Assembly (NCBI GenBank): GCA_905221215.1
Contig: CAJNCI010000007.1
Coordinates: 28,513 to 92,512, forward strand
DNA: 64,000 nucleotides
DNA from: a bacterium
GTDB taxonomy: Bacteria > Bacillota > Bacilli > Lactobacillales > Streptococcaceae
Direction: 5' to 3'
Shown here: one piece after another, positions 16,821-26,554 of the stretch
Numbering within the stretch: the first letter of the stretch is position 1
Layout: each line of letters starts with the position of its first letter
The notes under the pieces: generated by a model
The model's database searches: none
The model's input: only the letters and a program-made list of their open reading frames with translations
What the model was told of the DNA's origin: nothing
Translations under genes and position numbers: made by a program

Positions 16821-17159
16821 ATGAACAACCTACCAAATTGCCCACAATGTAACTCAGAGTATGTCTACGAAGACGGTGCCCTACTGGTTTGCCCAGAGTG
16901 TGCTCATGAGTGGAATCCTGCTGAAGTTTCAGAAGTAGAAGAAGGTCTTGTCGCTATCGATGCCAACGGAAATAAATTGGCTGACGGTGATACTGTTACC
17001 CTCATCAAGGACTTGAAAGTAAAAGGTGCGCCAAAAGATTTGAAACAAGGGACGCGCGTGAAAAATATCCGCATTGTAGAAGGCGACCACAATATTGACT
17101 GTAAGATTGATGGCTTTGGTGCCATGAAACTAAAATCAGAGTTTGTGAAGAAAATTTAA
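16821..17159 (+). CDS. yjdM: Zinc-ribbon protein YjdM (PhnA family)
   Basis: 112 residues. The N-terminal zinc ribbon has CPQC (residues 7-10) and CPEC (near residue 25). The C-terminal YjdM domain has [21 protein letters not shown] sequence and the end [16 protein letters not shown]. Despite the historical PhnA name, a phosphonate role is not established. AAGGAG precedes the ATG. The next gene starts 2 bases after the stop. Confidence 0.9.
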   Translation: MNNLPNCPQCNSEYVYEDGALLVCPECAHEWNPAEVSEVEEGLVAIDANGNKLADGDTVTLIKDLKVKGAPKDLKQGTRVKNIRIVEGDHNIDCKIDGFGAMKLKSEFVKKI

Positions 17160-17161
17160 GC

Positions 17162-17791
17162 ATGTCAAAGCACTACAAACTTGTATTTTATAGCCGTATC
17201 TTCTTGTTTCTAGCGGCTTTTACGGGAGTTTATCTTGAAATCGCCAAGCATGGTGGATTTGGGATGCTTCTCTATTATACGGTTCTGTCAAATCTTTTAG
17301 TAGCGATTTTTACACTCTATCTCCTAAAGGTTATGAGCCGTTTAGGTGAAAACTGGCAAAGGCCAAGTCTCTTGCGCTTAAAAGGTGGGGTCACTATGAG
17401 TATCATGATTACCTGTGTGATTTACCATTTCCTCTTAGCGCCCATTGCGACTAATTTCTATACTCTGGAAAATTTCCTTTGCCACTATATCGTTCCCCTC
17501 TGGTTTTTAGCAGATACCCTCTTTTTTGACAAACAGGGTCAATACAAGATTTGGGATCCAGTTGTGTGGACGATTTTACCCTTGCTGTATATGATGTTTG
17601 CTCTTTTTAATGGCTTGGTACTGAAATTAGATATTCCTAATTCTAAGGTTAGTCCTTTCCCTTACTTCTTTTTGAATGTGAACAAGGGTTGGGATGTCGT
17701 GTTCAAGTGGTGTCTGATTATCTTTGTTGCCTATATGGTGGCAGGATTTATCTTCTACTTTATTAAGCAAATCAAGAGAAAATCATCCTAA
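17162..17791 (+). CDS. Pr6Pr-type integral membrane protein
   Basis: 209 residues with about six hydrophobic segments. The family-like pattern includes YYTVLSNLLVAIFTLYLL, TCVIYHFLLAP, ENFLCHYIVPLWFLADTLFFD and a final FVAYMVAGFIFYF. The conserved histidines in IYHFLL and CHYIVP may mark a functional site (AIG1/FAR-17a-like fold), but no activity is known to me. It follows yjdM by 2 bases. The last A of its stop codon is the first base of a BOX element, so the insertion may have set the C-terminus. Confidence 0.65.
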   Translation: MSKHYKLVFYSRIFLFLAAFTGVYLEIAKHGGFGMLLYYTVLSNLLVAIFTLYLLKVMSRLGENWQRPSLLRLKGGVTMSIMITCVIYHFLLAPIATNFYTLENFLCHYIVPLWFLADTLFFDKQGQYKIWDPVVWTILPLLYMMFALFNGLVLKLDIPNSKVSPFPYFFLNVNKGWDVVFKWCLIIFVAYMVAGFIFYFIKQIKRKSS

Positions 17792-17895
17792 TACTCTTCG
17801 AAAATCTCTTCAAACCACGTCAGCTTCACCTTGCCGTACTTAAGTACAGCCTGCGGCTAGCTTCCTAGTTTGCTCTTTGATTTTCATTGAGTATA
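17791..17895 (+). repeat. BOX element (A-C)
   Basis: boxA begins ATACTCTTCGAAAATC and boxC ends TTTTCATTGAGTATA; there is no boxB. It overlaps the last base of the upstream stop codon. Confidence 0.9.
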
Positions 17896-18015
17896 AGACA
17901 CAAGGGATTCATTTTCGAGTTTAAGAAGGAGTCTACAAACCAATGAGACTTCTTCTTTTCTTGCTTGATAACCATCAAAAAATAGAAGATTAAGAGAAAG
18001 ATAGAAAGAGATTTC

Positions 18016-19167
18016 ATGAAACAATTTTTAGAACGGGCCAGTATTTTGGCTCTCTCCCTCGTTTTGATTACGTCCTTTTCGATTTCAAGTGCCCTACCAG
18101 CCATGTTTGCCTATTATCAAGGTTATCCTAAGGAACAAATTGAGCTTTTGGCGAGCTTGCCTTCCTTTGGTATCATGATCATGTTACTACTAAATGGTTT
18201 CTTAGAAAAAATATTCCCTGAGCGCATACAGATTAGTTTGGGCTTGTTGATTTTATCACTCAGCGGGACGGCTCCCTTCTGGTATCAAGCCTATCCTTTT
18301 GTCTTTGGAACACGGATTCTCTTTGGTTTGGGAGTTGGGATGATCAATGCCAAGGCCATTTCCATTATCAGTGAACGTTATCAAGGAAAAACGCGAATTC
18401 AGATGTTAGGGCTACGCGGTTCTGCAGAGGTTGTTGGAGCTTCTCTCATTACCTTGGCAGTCGGCCAGTTGTTGGCCTTTGGTTGGACAGCTACCTTTCT
18501 AGCCTATAGTGCTGGATTTTTGGTGCTGACCCTTTATCTGCTCTTTGTCCCTTATGGAAAAGAAAAGAAAGAAGTCAAGAAAAAAGCGAAGGAAGCAAGT
18601 CGTTTAACTCGTGAAATGAAAGGCTTGATTTTTACCCTAGCTATAGAAGCGGCAGTTGTAGTTTGTACCAATACGGCTATTACTATTCGTATTCCAAGTT
18701 TGATGGTGGAAAGAGGGCTTGGAGATGCCCAGTTATCTAGTTTTGTCCTAAGTGTCATGCAGCTGATTGGGATTGTGGCTGGGGTGAGTTTTTCTTTCTT
18801 GATTTCTATCTTTAAGGAAAAATTGCTCCTCTGGTCTGGTATTACCTTCGGCTTAGGGCAAATTGTGATTGCTTTATCTCCATCCTTGTGGGTGGTAGTG
18901 GCAGGAAGCATTCTGGCTGGTTTTGCCTACAGTGTAGCCTTGACGACGGTCTTTCAACTTGTCTCTGAAAGAATTCCAGCTAAACTCCTCAATCAAGCAA
19001 CCTCATTTGCAGTTTTAGGCTGTAGTTTCGGAGCTTTCACAACCCCATTCGTTCTAGGTGCGATTGGATTACTAACTCACAATGGGATGCTGGTCTTCGC
19101 CATTTTAGGATCCTGGTTGATTGTTACCTCTATCTTTGTTATGTACCTACTTCAAAAGAGAGCTTAG
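18016..19167 (+). CDS. Major facilitator superfamily transporter
   Basis: Membrane secondary transporter, 383 residues, about twelve hydrophobic segments in two halves joined by a basic loop ([22 protein letters not shown], near residues 180-202). [30 protein letters not shown] resembles the MFS segment 4-5 signature of the cyanate/drug antiporter type. The substrate is unknown. An AAAGAGAT ribosome-binding site precedes ATG 18016. It stands alone between a BOX element and truA. Confidence 0.85.
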   Translation: MKQFLERASILALSLVLITSFSISSALPAMFAYYQGYPKEQIELLASLPSFGIMIMLLLNGFLEKIFPERIQISLGLLILSLSGTAPFWYQAYPFVFGTRILFGLGVGMINAKAISIISERYQGKTRIQMLGLRGSAEVVGASLITLAVGQLLAFGWTATFLAYSAGFLVLTLYLLFVPYGKEKKEVKKKAKEASRLTREMKGLIFTLAIEAAVVVCTNTAITIRIPSLMVERGLGDAQLSSFVLSVMQLIGIVAGVSFSFLISIFKEKLLLWSGITFGLGQIVIALSPSLWVVVAGSILAGFAYSVALTTVFQLVSERIPAKLLNQATSFAVLGCSFGAFTTPFVLGAIGLLTHNGMLVFAILGSWLIVTSIFVMYLLQKRA

Positions 19168-19229
19168 GATTGATTCCTAAGTTTTTCTTTTTAGGAATAT
19201 TGTACCCATACAATTATAAATTTTCTGGC

Positions 19230-19258
19230 TTGTTACGAGACCAATTTCTTGATAAAAT
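19230..19258 (+). promoter_or_regulatory. truA promoter
   Basis: TTGTTA (19230-19235), 17-base spacer, TAAAAT (19253-19258), 7 bases before ATG 19266. Confidence 0.7.
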
Positions 19259-19265
19259 AGAAGTT

Positions 19266-20015
19266 ATGACGAGATATAAAGCAACTATTTCCTATGATGG
19301 TTACGCCTTTGCTGGCTTTCAGCGCCAGTCTCATACGCGTAGCGTTCAGGAAGAAATTGAAAAAACCTTGACTAGATTGAATAAGGGACAAGCCATTACC
19401 GTTCAGGGTGCCGGTAGGACTGATAGTGGGGTTCATGCTTTGGGACAGGTGATTCATTTTGACCTCCCCTATCAAATGGATGAGGAGAAACTTCGTTTTG
19501 CCTTGGATACCCAGTCCCCTGAAGATATTGATGTGATTTCAATTGAGATTGTAGCGGATGATTTTCATTGTCGTTATGCCAAGCACAGCAAGACCTATGA
19601 GTTTGTTGTGGATAGGGGGCGTCCTAAAAATCCTATGCGCCGTCACTATGCAACTCACTTTTCCTATCCGCTCGATGTGGAGCGGATGCAGGAGGCCGTC
19701 AAAAAGCTTGAGGGGACCCATGATTTTACCGGTTTTACAGCCTCTGGAACCAGTGTAGAGGACAAGGTCCGTACCATCACAGAAGCTAGTCTCAGCGTTG
19801 ATGAGACAGGACAATTTTTGACCTTTACCTTTTCAGGAAATGGTTTCTTGTATAAACAGATTCGCAATATGGTGGGGACGCTGCTCAAAATCGGCAATAA
19901 TCGTATGCCAGTAGAGCAGATTGACTTGATTTTAGAGAAGAAGGACAGGCAGCTAGCAGGTCCAACGGCAGCACCAAATGGCTTGTATTTAAAGGAGATT
20001 CGTTATGAAGAATAA
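19266..20015 (+). CDS. truA: tRNA pseudouridine(38-40) synthase
   Basis: Isomerises uridines 38-40 in the anticodon arm. It has 249 residues from ATG 19266 ([21 protein letters not shown]); the ORF continues upstream to 19170 but that part overlaps the promoter. The catalytic Asp lies in GRTDSGVHA near residue 54. Later motifs FRCRY-like [16 protein letters not shown] and [13 protein letters not shown] are present. The start codon lies 7 bases after the -10 box with no Shine-Dalgarno sequence, so translation is probably leaderless. Its end overlaps the next gene by 11 bases. Confidence 0.95.
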   Translation: MTRYKATISYDGYAFAGFQRQSHTRSVQEEIEKTLTRLNKGQAITVQGAGRTDSGVHALGQVIHFDLPYQMDEEKLRFALDTQSPEDIDVISIEIVADDFHCRYAKHSKTYEFVVDRGRPKNPMRRHYATHFSYPLDVERMQEAVKKLEGTHDFTGFTASGTSVEDKVRTITEASLSVDETGQFLTFTFSGNGFLYKQIRNMVGTLLKIGNNRMPVEQIDLILEKKDRQLAGPTAAPNGLYLKEIRYEE

Positions 20016-20778
20016 TCGTATTTTAGCACTTTCAGGAAATGATATTTTTAGTGGTGGTGGTTTATCAGCAGATTTGGCTACCTATACCCTAAACGGCTTG
20101 CATGGCTTTGTAGCTGTGACTTGTTTAACAGCCTTGACAGAGAAGGGCTTTGAAGTCTTTCCAACTGAGGATGCCATTTTTCAACATGAATTAGATAGCT
20201 TGCGTGATGTGGAGTTTGGGGGAATTAAGATTGGTCTTCTCCCTACTGTTAGTGTGGCTGAGAAGGCATTGGACTTTATCAAGCAACGTCCAGGAGTGCC
20301 TGTGGTATTGGACCCCGTCTTGGTCTGCAAGGAAACGCACGATGTAGCTGTCAGTGAACTCTGTCAAGAATTGATTCGCTTTTTCCCTCATGTCAGTGTG
20401 ATTACGCCTAACCTCCCAGAAGCAGAATTATTGGCTGGTCAAGAAATCAAAACCTTGGAAGACATGAAAGCTGCAGCGCAGAAATTGCATGAATTAGGAG
20501 CGCCAGCAGTCATTATCAAGGGAGGCAATCGCCTTAGTCAGGACAAGGCTGTAGATGTCTTTTATGATGGACAGACCTTTACAGTCCTAGAAAATCCCGT
20601 TATCCAAGGCCAAAATGCTGGGGCAGGTTGTACCTTTGCCTCAAGCATTGCCAGTCACTTGGTTAAAGGTGATGAACTTTTACCAGCAGTAGAAAGTTCT
20701 AAAGCTTTCGTTTATCGTGCCATTGCACAAGCAGATCAATATGGAGTAAGACAATATGAAGCAAACCAAAACAACTAA
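20005..20778 (+). CDS. thiD: Hydroxymethylpyrimidine / pyridoxine kinase
   Basis: Phosphorylates hydroxymethylpyrimidine or B6 vitamers. It has 257 residues with ThiD/PdxK-type motifs: start [41 protein letters not shown], and the ATP/anion-hole signature [15 protein letters not shown]. The Cys in AGCTF is the form found in dual-specificity enzymes. The following gene is an ECF substrate-binding component, so the pair could salvage a vitamin. Pyridoxine is as likely as the thiamine pyrimidine, because no other thiamine gene is present. AAAGGAG precedes the ATG. Confidence 0.85.
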   Translation: MKNNRILALSGNDIFSGGGLSADLATYTLNGLHGFVAVTCLTALTEKGFEVFPTEDAIFQHELDSLRDVEFGGIKIGLLPTVSVAEKALDFIKQRPGVPVVLDPVLVCKETHDVAVSELCQELIRFFPHVSVITPNLPEAELLAGQEIKTLEDMKAAAQKLHELGAPAVIIKGGNRLSQDKAVDVFYDGQTFTVLENPVIQGQNAGAGCTFASSIASHLVKGDELLPAVESSKAFVYRAIAQADQYGVRQYEANQNN

Positions 20779-21217
20779 AATCGCCCTTGTATCCCTATTA
20801 ACCGCCCTCTCTGTGGTTCTAGGTTATTTCTTAAAAATCCCAACACCGACAGGCATTCTAACTCTTTTAGATGCGGGTATCTTCTTTGCGGCCTTTTACT
20901 TTGGTAGTCGTGAAGGTGCTGTAGTCGGAGGACTAGCAGGTTTCTTGATTGACCTCTTATCAGGCTACCCTCAATGGATGTTCTTTAGCTTGGTCAACCA
21001 TGGCTTGCAAGGATTTTTCGCAGGATTTAAAGGCAAAACTCAGTGGCTAGGCCTCGTTTTGGCAACTATTGCCATGGTAGGGGGCTACGCCTTGGGTTCT
21101 ACTTTAATGAATGGCTGGGCAGCAGCTCTACCAGAAATCTTACCAAATTTCATGCAAAATATAGTAGGGATGATTGTAGGATTTATCCTTAGTCAAAGTA
21201 TCAAGAAGATTAAGTAA
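20756..21217 (+). CDS. ECF transporter S component (vitamin-specific)
   Basis: Membrane substrate-binding subunit that docks on the shared EcfAAT module. It has 153 residues and about six hydrophobic segments. Family motifs are the start [27 protein letters not shown], then LDAGIFFAAFYFGSREGAVVGGLAGFLIDLL and the end GMIVGFILSQSIKKIK. It overlaps the kinase gene by 23 bases, implying the same vitamin. No ecfA or ecfT genes are in this window. Its TAA stop shares its last A with a BOX element. Confidence 0.85.
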   Translation: MKQTKTTKIALVSLLTALSVVLGYFLKIPTPTGILTLLDAGIFFAAFYFGSREGAVVGGLAGFLIDLLSGYPQWMFFSLVNHGLQGFFAGFKGKTQWLGLVLATIAMVGGYALGSTLMNGWAAALPEILPNFMQNIVGMIVGFILSQSIKKIK

Positions 21218-21369
21218 TACTCTTCGAAAATCGAATTCAAACCACGTCAGCTTCATCTTACCGTAGATATGGTTACTGACTTCATCAGTCTTATCTATAA
21301 CCTCAAAACAGTGTTTTGAGCAACCTGCGGTTAGCTTCCTAGTTTGCACTTTGATTTTCATTGAGTATA
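21217..21369 (+). repeat. BOX element (A-B-C)
   Basis: boxA at the stop codon, one boxB with CTGACTTCATCAG and CAAAACAGTGTTTTG, and boxC ending TTTTCATTGAGTATA. Confidence 0.9.
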
Positions 21370-21402
21370 AAGAGGCTGAGTAAAAAGTCCTAAAAATCAG
21401 CA

Positions 21403-21449
21403 AAAACGCATAGTATCAGGTGTTGAAAAACCTTGATACTATGCGTTTT
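21403..21449. terminator. Bidirectional terminator between ECF S component and pepQ
   Basis: A long stem AAAACGCATAGTATCA / TTGATACTATGCGTTTT with T-rich sides on both strands, placed between convergent genes. A near-identical hairpin lies at 61085-61130. Confidence 0.85.
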
Positions 21450-21474
21450 ATTGTGGGAAGATTTTCGAAGAATA

Positions 21475-22557
21475 TTAATTAAAATAAAGCAAGTCTTTGC
21501 TGGTGTTTGTAAAGAGGTCGAAGCCATCCTTGGTAACAACACCGCAGTCTTCGATACGGACACCGACTTTACCAGGGATATAGATACCTGGTTCAACAGA
21601 GAAGCACATGCCTTCTTCGATGACCATGTCGTTTCCTTCCATGATAGATGGGAATTCGTGGACATCCATACCGATACCGTGACCGAGACGGTGGTTAAAG
21701 TACTCACCGTAACCAGCTTTTTCGATGACCTCACGGGCAGCGCGGTCCACTTCATGAGCAGTCACACCTGGCTTAATAAAGTCAAGAGCAGCTTGTTGGG
21801 CTTCAAGAGTCAAGTTGTAAATATCTTTCTTGAATTGGTCAGGTTTACCGACAGCGACTGTACGAGTCATATCTGACGCGTAGCCATTGACGAGGACACC
21901 AAGGTCAAAGAGGAGAAGAGCATCATTTTCCACCTTGTTAGCTGCTGGGATACCGTGTGGATTTGCAGCATTGTCACCAGTCAAGACCATGGTATCAAAG
22001 CTCATTTCATAGCCTTCACGTTTCATGGCAAAGTCAATTTGGGCAATAATATCTGTCTCAGTCTTATCAAGAGAAATATTGTCAAAACCAACATTGACAG
22101 CCTTGTCAGCATAGAGACCTGCAACCATCATTTTTTGCACTTCATCAGCTGATTTGATGAGGCGCATGCGTTGGATACGAGGTGTGAGGTTTTCAAACTC
22201 AGCAGTTTCAAAGACTGTTTTCAAGCCATGATATTTGGTCAAGATGAGATTGTCAAACTCAACAGCGACATGTTTGAAGTCAAGTTGTGGAAGAGCATGT
22301 TTCATTTTTTGCCAAGGATTTTCAGAATCCACATAGCCCACAACTGGGAAAGAAACAGTGCTGCTTGCACGTTCCACTTCAAGGGCTGGGACAAAGAGGA
22401 GAGGTTCCTGATCTGCTAGGACAAAAAGGAACATTTGGCGTTCATGGGGATCACTGTAAAATCCAGTGAGGTAATTGATTGTGACGGGGTCAGATACGAC
22501 AGCGACGTCTAGTTTTTCTGATTCAAGATATGTTACGATTTGTTGTAATTTAGACAT
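21475..22557 (-). CDS. pepQ: Xaa-Pro dipeptidase
   Basis: Cytoplasmic metallopeptidase that cleaves X-Pro dipeptides. It has 360 residues. The N-terminal creatinase-like domain runs to about residue 125 and the pita-bread M24 domain follows. Metal ligands are visible in LLFDLGVLVNGYASDMTRT (two Asp), GHGIGMDVHE (His) and SVEPGIYIPGKVGVRIED (two Glu). AGAAGG lies before ATG 22557. It is a single gene ending at a bidirectional terminator. Confidence 0.94.
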   Translation of the reverse strand: MSKLQQIVTYLESEKLDVAVVSDPVTINYLTGFYSDPHERQMFLFVLADQEPLLFVPALEVERASSTVSFPVVGYVDSENPWQKMKHALPQLDFKHVAVEFDNLILTKYHGLKTVFETAEFENLTPRIQRMRLIKSADEVQKMMVAGLYADKAVNVGFDNISLDKTETDIIAQIDFAMKREGYEMSFDTMVLTGDNAANPHGIPAANKVENDALLLFDLGVLVNGYASDMTRTVAVGKPDQFKKDIYNLTLEAQQAALDFIKPGVTAHEVDRAAREVIEKAGYGEYFNHRLGHGIGMDVHEFPSIMEGNDMVIEEGMCFSVEPGIYIPGKVGVRIEDCGVVTKDGFDLFTNTSKDLLYFN

Positions 22558-22632
22558 ATGCTACCTTCTTTCTACCCCTCTATTTTGGCAAAAAATGAGA
22601 GAAAATGCAAGGGAGAAGGGTAAAAGAAACGA

Positions 22633-22663
22633 CAAAAAGAACTCCGACAAGATAACGGAGTTC
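22633..22663 (-). terminator. Terminator of the murT-gatD operon
   Basis: Minus strand GAACTCCG / CGGAGTTC stem followed by TTTTTG. Confidence 0.85.
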
Positions 22664-22684
22664 TTTGATATCATTTTACTTTGT

Positions 22685-23467
22685 TTAAGAAAAGTCAGCC
22701 TTGCTTTTGACGTCGCTGTATTCTTCAGCGATTTCTTGGCTGAGAATGTCCTCATAGGCAGGGAGTTGGATGTCCTGACCATATTTCTTCTTGAGGGCAG
22801 TAGTGACTAGGCGATAGGCCAGATTGGCATTACGAGAGAGGATAGGCCCGTGGAAGTAGGAACCAAAGACATTCTTATAATGAACCCCTTCGCCGACCTT
22901 TTCTTCGTTGTTTCCATTTCCATAGACAACCTGCCCCAGCGGTTTTTGGTCATCAGAAAGGAAGGTACGACCCTGGTGATTTTCAAAACCATAATAGGTT
23001 TCATCGAAATCTTCATTGTGAATCTTGATATCACCGATAAAGCGGTTATTGGTCTGGTTGAGGGTGTAGTGGCCCATGACCCCTAGCCCTTCGATGCGTT
23101 TACCTGAAGCTTCAACATAATATTGGCCCAATAGTTGGAAACCACCGCAGATAGCGAGAACTACACCGTCGTTCTGGATGTAGTTATCAATGCTCTCTTT
23201 TTTAGCAGGTAGGTCGTCTGCAATAATACTCTGTTCAAAGTCTTGACCACCGCCGAAAAAGGCGATATCATAGTGGTTTTCATCAAAATCATCATGGAGA
23301 GAAACGATGTCAACCGTCACATGGGCCCCCAGCTTTTCAGCCACATACTTGAGCATGAGGATGTTTCCATTGTCCCCGTAGGTATTCATGAGGTTTCCAT
23401 AGAGGTGGGCAATGTTGAGCTGATATGGGTAATTGCCAGCTTTTGAGGAAAGTGAAGTATAAACCAT
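22685..23467 (-). CDS. gatD: Lipid II isoglutaminyl synthase, glutaminase subunit
   Basis: Supplies ammonia from glutamine to MurT for amidation of D-Glu at position 2 of the lipid II stem peptide. It has 260 residues with a class I glutamine amidotransferase fold. The nucleophile Cys107 is in [11 protein letters not shown] and the catalytic His206 is in GSYFHGPIL. It starts at the base where murT ends (23467), so the two are tightly coupled. Amidation matters for cell-wall cross-linking and beta-lactam tolerance in streptococci. Confidence 0.95.
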   Translation of the reverse strand: MVYTSLSSKAGNYPYQLNIAHLYGNLMNTYGDNGNILMLKYVAEKLGAHVTVDIVSLHDDFDENHYDIAFFGGGQDFEQSIIADDLPAKKESIDNYIQNDGVVLAICGGFQLLGQYYVEASGKRIEGLGVMGHYTLNQTNNRFIGDIKIHNEDFDETYYGFENHQGRTFLSDDQKPLGQVVYGNGNNEEKVGEGVHYKNVFGSYFHGPILSRNANLAYRLVTTALKKKYGQDIQLPAYEDILSQEIAEEYSDVKSKADFS

Positions 23468-24810
23468 TAGTTCATCTCCTTTCTAACAATCTGACGACTA
23501 GCCAGTAGTTCACGGAATTCAAGCATAGCAGTATAGGTAGCCAGAATATAGGCATGCTTGCAATCTTGATTCTTGATGGTCTTGAGAACTTGTTCCAGAT
23601 TACTTGTTTCAGTGATTTTCTCAGCTGGATAGCCAGTTACTCGAAGTCGGCGTGCAATTTCAGAATGACGAACACCGCCAGCGTTGATTTCGGGAATGTC
23701 CATCTCAGTGATTTGTTCAAAGTCCGCATCCCAAATCCAGCTAGTATCAATACCGTCTGCATAGTTGGCATTGAGGAGAACAGAAAGGCTAAATGGATAA
23801 GGTGCTAGTTTAATCATTTCGATAGCTTGGGTCGCACCGACTGGATTTTTAATCAAGACAAGGGTGCATTCTTTATCACCGATATGGAAGGTTTCTTGGC
23901 GTCCAAAGACAGCACGGCTCTTGTCAAATCCCTGCTTGATGAGTTGTGAATCTGTACCGAGGAAACGGGCGATAGCAACCGCAGCAAGGGCGTTGTAGAT
24001 ATTGTAGAGCCCGCCGATTTGGATACCGTATTCTTGGCCGTCGATGACAAAGCGAGAGCGATTGTTGGTCAACTCAACTAGTTCTGTCAAGCGATAGTCC
24101 AGATCAGGACGTTTACATCCGCAGTCTTCACAGATATAGGCACCCAAGTTTGCATAAGTATTGTGCTCATATTTGAGGATGCTTTGACAGTCAGGGCAGA
24201 GAATCCCTTCGGTATTGTAGTGAGCCAGTTTGGCTGGTCCTTTTTCCAAGTCAAAACCAAAATACTCTACAGGATTTGGAATTGCTGGCTTGTAGAAAAG
24301 CGGACTGTCACCATTGAGGAGAACAGTAGCCGTAGGTACCTTACGAATAGCATCCAAAATCATCTTATAAGTTGTGTAAATCTCACCATAGCGGTCCATC
24401 TGGTCACGGAAGATATTAGTGATGACAAAAAGGCTAGGTTGGATATAGTCACAGATACGAGATAGACTGGCTTCGTCGATTTCGAGGACGGCAATATTTT
24501 TCCCAGTTTTAGAAGATTTGGCTGTTAAGAAAGTTGTCGCAATTCCTGTAATCATGTTGGCACCGCTCGGGTTGGTCAGAACCTGACCATAGACCTCTTT
24601 TAAAATGCCGACAGTAAGGGCAGTTGTCAGGGTTTTTCCATTGGTTCCAGTGACCACGACAATCTCGTAGTTCTTAGCTAGGTTTTGTAAAATATCTTTA
24701 TCAAATTGAAGGGCAAGTTTACCTGGGAGCGTACTTCCGCGGCCAATACGGCTTAAAACGAAGTGGGAAGAACGCCCAGCAAGAAGGCCCAAAGTAGTTT
24801 TTAAGTTCAT
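23467..24810 (-). CDS. murT: Lipid II isoglutaminyl synthase, Mur ligase-like subunit
   Basis: Activates the D-Glu carboxylate of lipid II with ATP and amidates it with GatD-derived ammonia. It has 447 residues. The P-loop [14 protein letters not shown] lies near residue 53. A four-cysteine zinc ribbon, CPDC...CEDCGCKRP, lies near residues 205-230 and is typical of MurT and absent from MurC-F. The C-terminal DUF1727-like part follows. ATG 24810 lies 6 bases after an extended -10 (TGATATAAT) and has no Shine-Dalgarno sequence, so the operon mRNA is probably leaderless. Confidence 0.95.
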   Translation of the reverse strand: MNLKTTLGLLAGRSSHFVLSRIGRGSTLPGKLALQFDKDILQNLAKNYEIVVVTGTNGKTLTTALTVGILKEVYGQVLTNPSGANMITGIATTFLTAKSSKTGKNIAVLEIDEASLSRICDYIQPSLFVITNIFRDQMDRYGEIYTTYKMILDAIRKVPTATVLLNGDSPLFYKPAIPNPVEYFGFDLEKGPAKLAHYNTEGILCPDCQSILKYEHNTYANLGAYICEDCGCKRPDLDYRLTELVELTNNRSRFVIDGQEYGIQIGGLYNIYNALAAVAIARFLGTDSQLIKQGFDKSRAVFGRQETFHIGDKECTLVLIKNPVGATQAIEMIKLAPYPFSLSVLLNANYADGIDTSWIWDADFEQITEMDIPEINAGGVRHSEIARRLRVTGYPAEKITETSNLEQVLKTIKNQDCKHAYILATYTAMLEFRELLASRQIVRKEMN

Positions 24811-24816
24811 GTTTCT

Positions 24817-24825
24817 ATTATATCA
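24817..24825 (-). promoter_or_regulatory. Extended -10 of murT-gatD
   Basis: Minus strand TGATATAAT, ending at 24817, 6 bases before the ATG. Confidence 0.6.
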
Positions 24826-24863
24826 CAAAAGAGGGAAAAGACAGATTTGAGATTTCGCAGAAG

Positions 24864-24887
24864 CAAAAACAGCCCAAATAGGGCTGT
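24864..24887 (-). terminator. Terminator after the har-like gene
   Basis: Minus strand ACAGCCC / GGGCTGT stem with TATTT loop, then TTTTTG. Confidence 0.85.
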
Positions 24888-24909
24888 CAGCTAACAAATC
24901 AGTCTCAAC

Positions 24910-26226
24910 TTAAATCGCAAACAAGTCATTCAAGTTCTCAGCCAAGGTTGGGTGAGTGAAGATTTGTTTTGTGAAGTAAGTGTAAGGAATCTTGTTGTCC
25001 ATCGCAACAGTGATGATGTTGATGATTTCTTGTGAACCTTCTGAGAAGATAGTTGCACCAATAATTTCTTTGGTTTCAGTATTGACAACAGCTTTGAAGG
25101 CTCCGCGAAGGTCTCCATTTACGTGACCACGAGGCATGGCTGCAACAGGGATTTCCTTCACTGCGTATGGAAGTTTCAAATCAGCTGCTTGGCTTTCAGT
25201 CAAACCAACTTGTGAAAGTGCAGGTGTGATGAACATAGTGTTTGGTACATTGAGACGGTCTTCAAGTGTGTAGCTGCCATCTCCAGCAAGGTAGCTGTAG
25301 ACAACACGGAAGTCATCAAGTGAAATGTAGGTAAATTGAGGTCCACCGTTGACATCTCCAACTGCAAAGACACCAGGAACGTTTGTTTGACAGTGTTTGT
25401 CGACCTTGATAGCACCACGCTCAGTTAGTTCAATATCTGTATTTTCAAGTTGAAGTGGTTCTACATTTGGTTTGCGTCCAGTTGCGTAGAGAAGGGCATC
25501 GAAACGGTAAGTTTCGTTTTCAGTTACGACAAGGACTTGGTCACCATCATTTTTGATTTCAGTAGTACGGATATTTTGAAGCAATTCAATACCGTCTTCT
25601 TCCATGTATTGTTTAGCAAGAGCTGCAATGGAAGGTTCTGCACGAGGTAGGAAAGTATCCAAGGCATCTAGGACTGTGACCTTGCTTCCAAGTTTGTTGT
25701 AAAGGCCGGCAAATTCAAGACCGATATTTCCGCCACCAAGGACACCAAGTTTTTCAGGCAATTTGTTCAAGTTTTGGATACCTGTTGAGTCAAAGACGTT
25801 TTTGCTTGTAGCAAGTCCTGGAATTGGCAAGACGTTTGAAACAGCACCAGTGTTGATGACGATTGTTTCGGCAGTTAGTTCTTGTTTTTCATCACCAGCT
25901 TGGATTTCGATGACTTTATTTGAAAGGAAGTGAGCTTCCGCATCAAAGATATCGACACCAGTACCAGCAACAGTCGCATAGTTTTTACCGTTGAGGCGAC
26001 CAGTGATAGTGTTTTTAGTAGCAATGACTTCTTCAAAAGACAAATCTTTCTCAGCAGCAACTAGCAAAGTTTTAGTTGGGATACAACCGATGTTGATACA
26101 AGTTCCACCGTACATAGCTTTGCTACGTTCAACGAGGGCAACTTTTTTGCCAGCTGAAGCCAATTTACCAGCTAGTGTTTTACCAGCTTTACCAAATCCG
26201 ATAACGATTAAATCATAAGTTAACAT
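24910..26226 (-). CDS. har: Class I pyridine nucleotide-disulfide oxidoreductase (RclA/Har-like)
   Basis: Flavoprotein disulfide reductase of 438 residues. FAD site IGFGKAGKTLAGKLA, redox-active pair GGTCINIGCIPTK (Cys43, Cys48), NAD(P) site GGGNIGLEFAGLYNKLG, second FAD region VFAVGDVNGG, and C-terminal dimer domain ending FTHPTLAENLNDLF. The CINIGC spacing is that of E. coli RclA. The pneumococcal orthologue in this position is, as I recall, the hypothiocyanous acid reductase Har, which protects against lactoperoxidase products. Substrate is inferred by orthology; a plain lipoamide or glutathione reductase is unlikely from the active-site context. AGGAGG precedes the ATG. Confidence 0.82.
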   Translation of the reverse strand: MLTYDLIVIGFGKAGKTLAGKLASAGKKVALVERSKAMYGGTCINIGCIPTKTLLVAAEKDLSFEEVIATKNTITGRLNGKNYATVAGTGVDIFDAEAHFLSNKVIEIQAGDEKQELTAETIVINTGAVSNVLPIPGLATSKNVFDSTGIQNLNKLPEKLGVLGGGNIGLEFAGLYNKLGSKVTVLDALDTFLPRAEPSIAALAKQYMEEDGIELLQNIRTTEIKNDGDQVLVVTENETYRFDALLYATGRKPNVEPLQLENTDIELTERGAIKVDKHCQTNVPGVFAVGDVNGGPQFTYISLDDFRVVYSYLAGDGSYTLEDRLNVPNTMFITPALSQVGLTESQAADLKLPYAVKEIPVAAMPRGHVNGDLRGAFKAVVNTETKEIIGATIFSEGSQEIINIITVAMDNKIPYTYFTKQIFTHPTLAENLNDLFAI

Positions 26227-26396
26227 TTATCTTCCTCCTATTCGAATTTCATTCTAGCACAAGAAAAAAACTTTTGCACAATTCTGCTACGCTTTAAAAA
26301 AGTTAATGAAATAGTGGAAATTTTAGCTTCATTTTCTAAGGAAAATCGTTTACATGATATTATCGACGGATTTAACTATCTTTTGCTCTGGTCTTG

Positions 26397-26405
26397 TGTT
26401 ATACT
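26397..26405 (+). promoter_or_regulatory. Extended -10 promoter of the helicase gene
   Basis: TGTTATACT (TG-n-TATACT). It is followed by a 150-base leader containing the hairpin GGTGG-CTTCG-CACCACC (26520-26537), which could tune expression, as leaders of cold-shock helicases do. Confidence 0.55.
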
Positions 26406-26554
26406 AGATAGGTTGCAAAGAAAACAGTACTTTTCTTTTGTGGAAAAGAAGCAACACGATTTTGTATCCAGTATATGAAAATACGTCATAAAAAGAAAAG
26501 TATAAACTAAGCCCTATAGGGTGGCTTCGCACCACCTTTAGAAAGAAGAATAAC

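Noticed and set aside
19170..19265. N-terminal extension of TruA
   Set aside because: The extension overlaps a good promoter (TTGTTA-17-TAAAAT) and reads as hydrophobic non-family sequence; homologues start at [12 protein letters not shown].
21433..24465. Plus-strand ORFs opposite pepQ, gatD and murT
   Set aside because: They lie wholly inside well-identified minus-strand genes and show no ribosome-binding site or family features.
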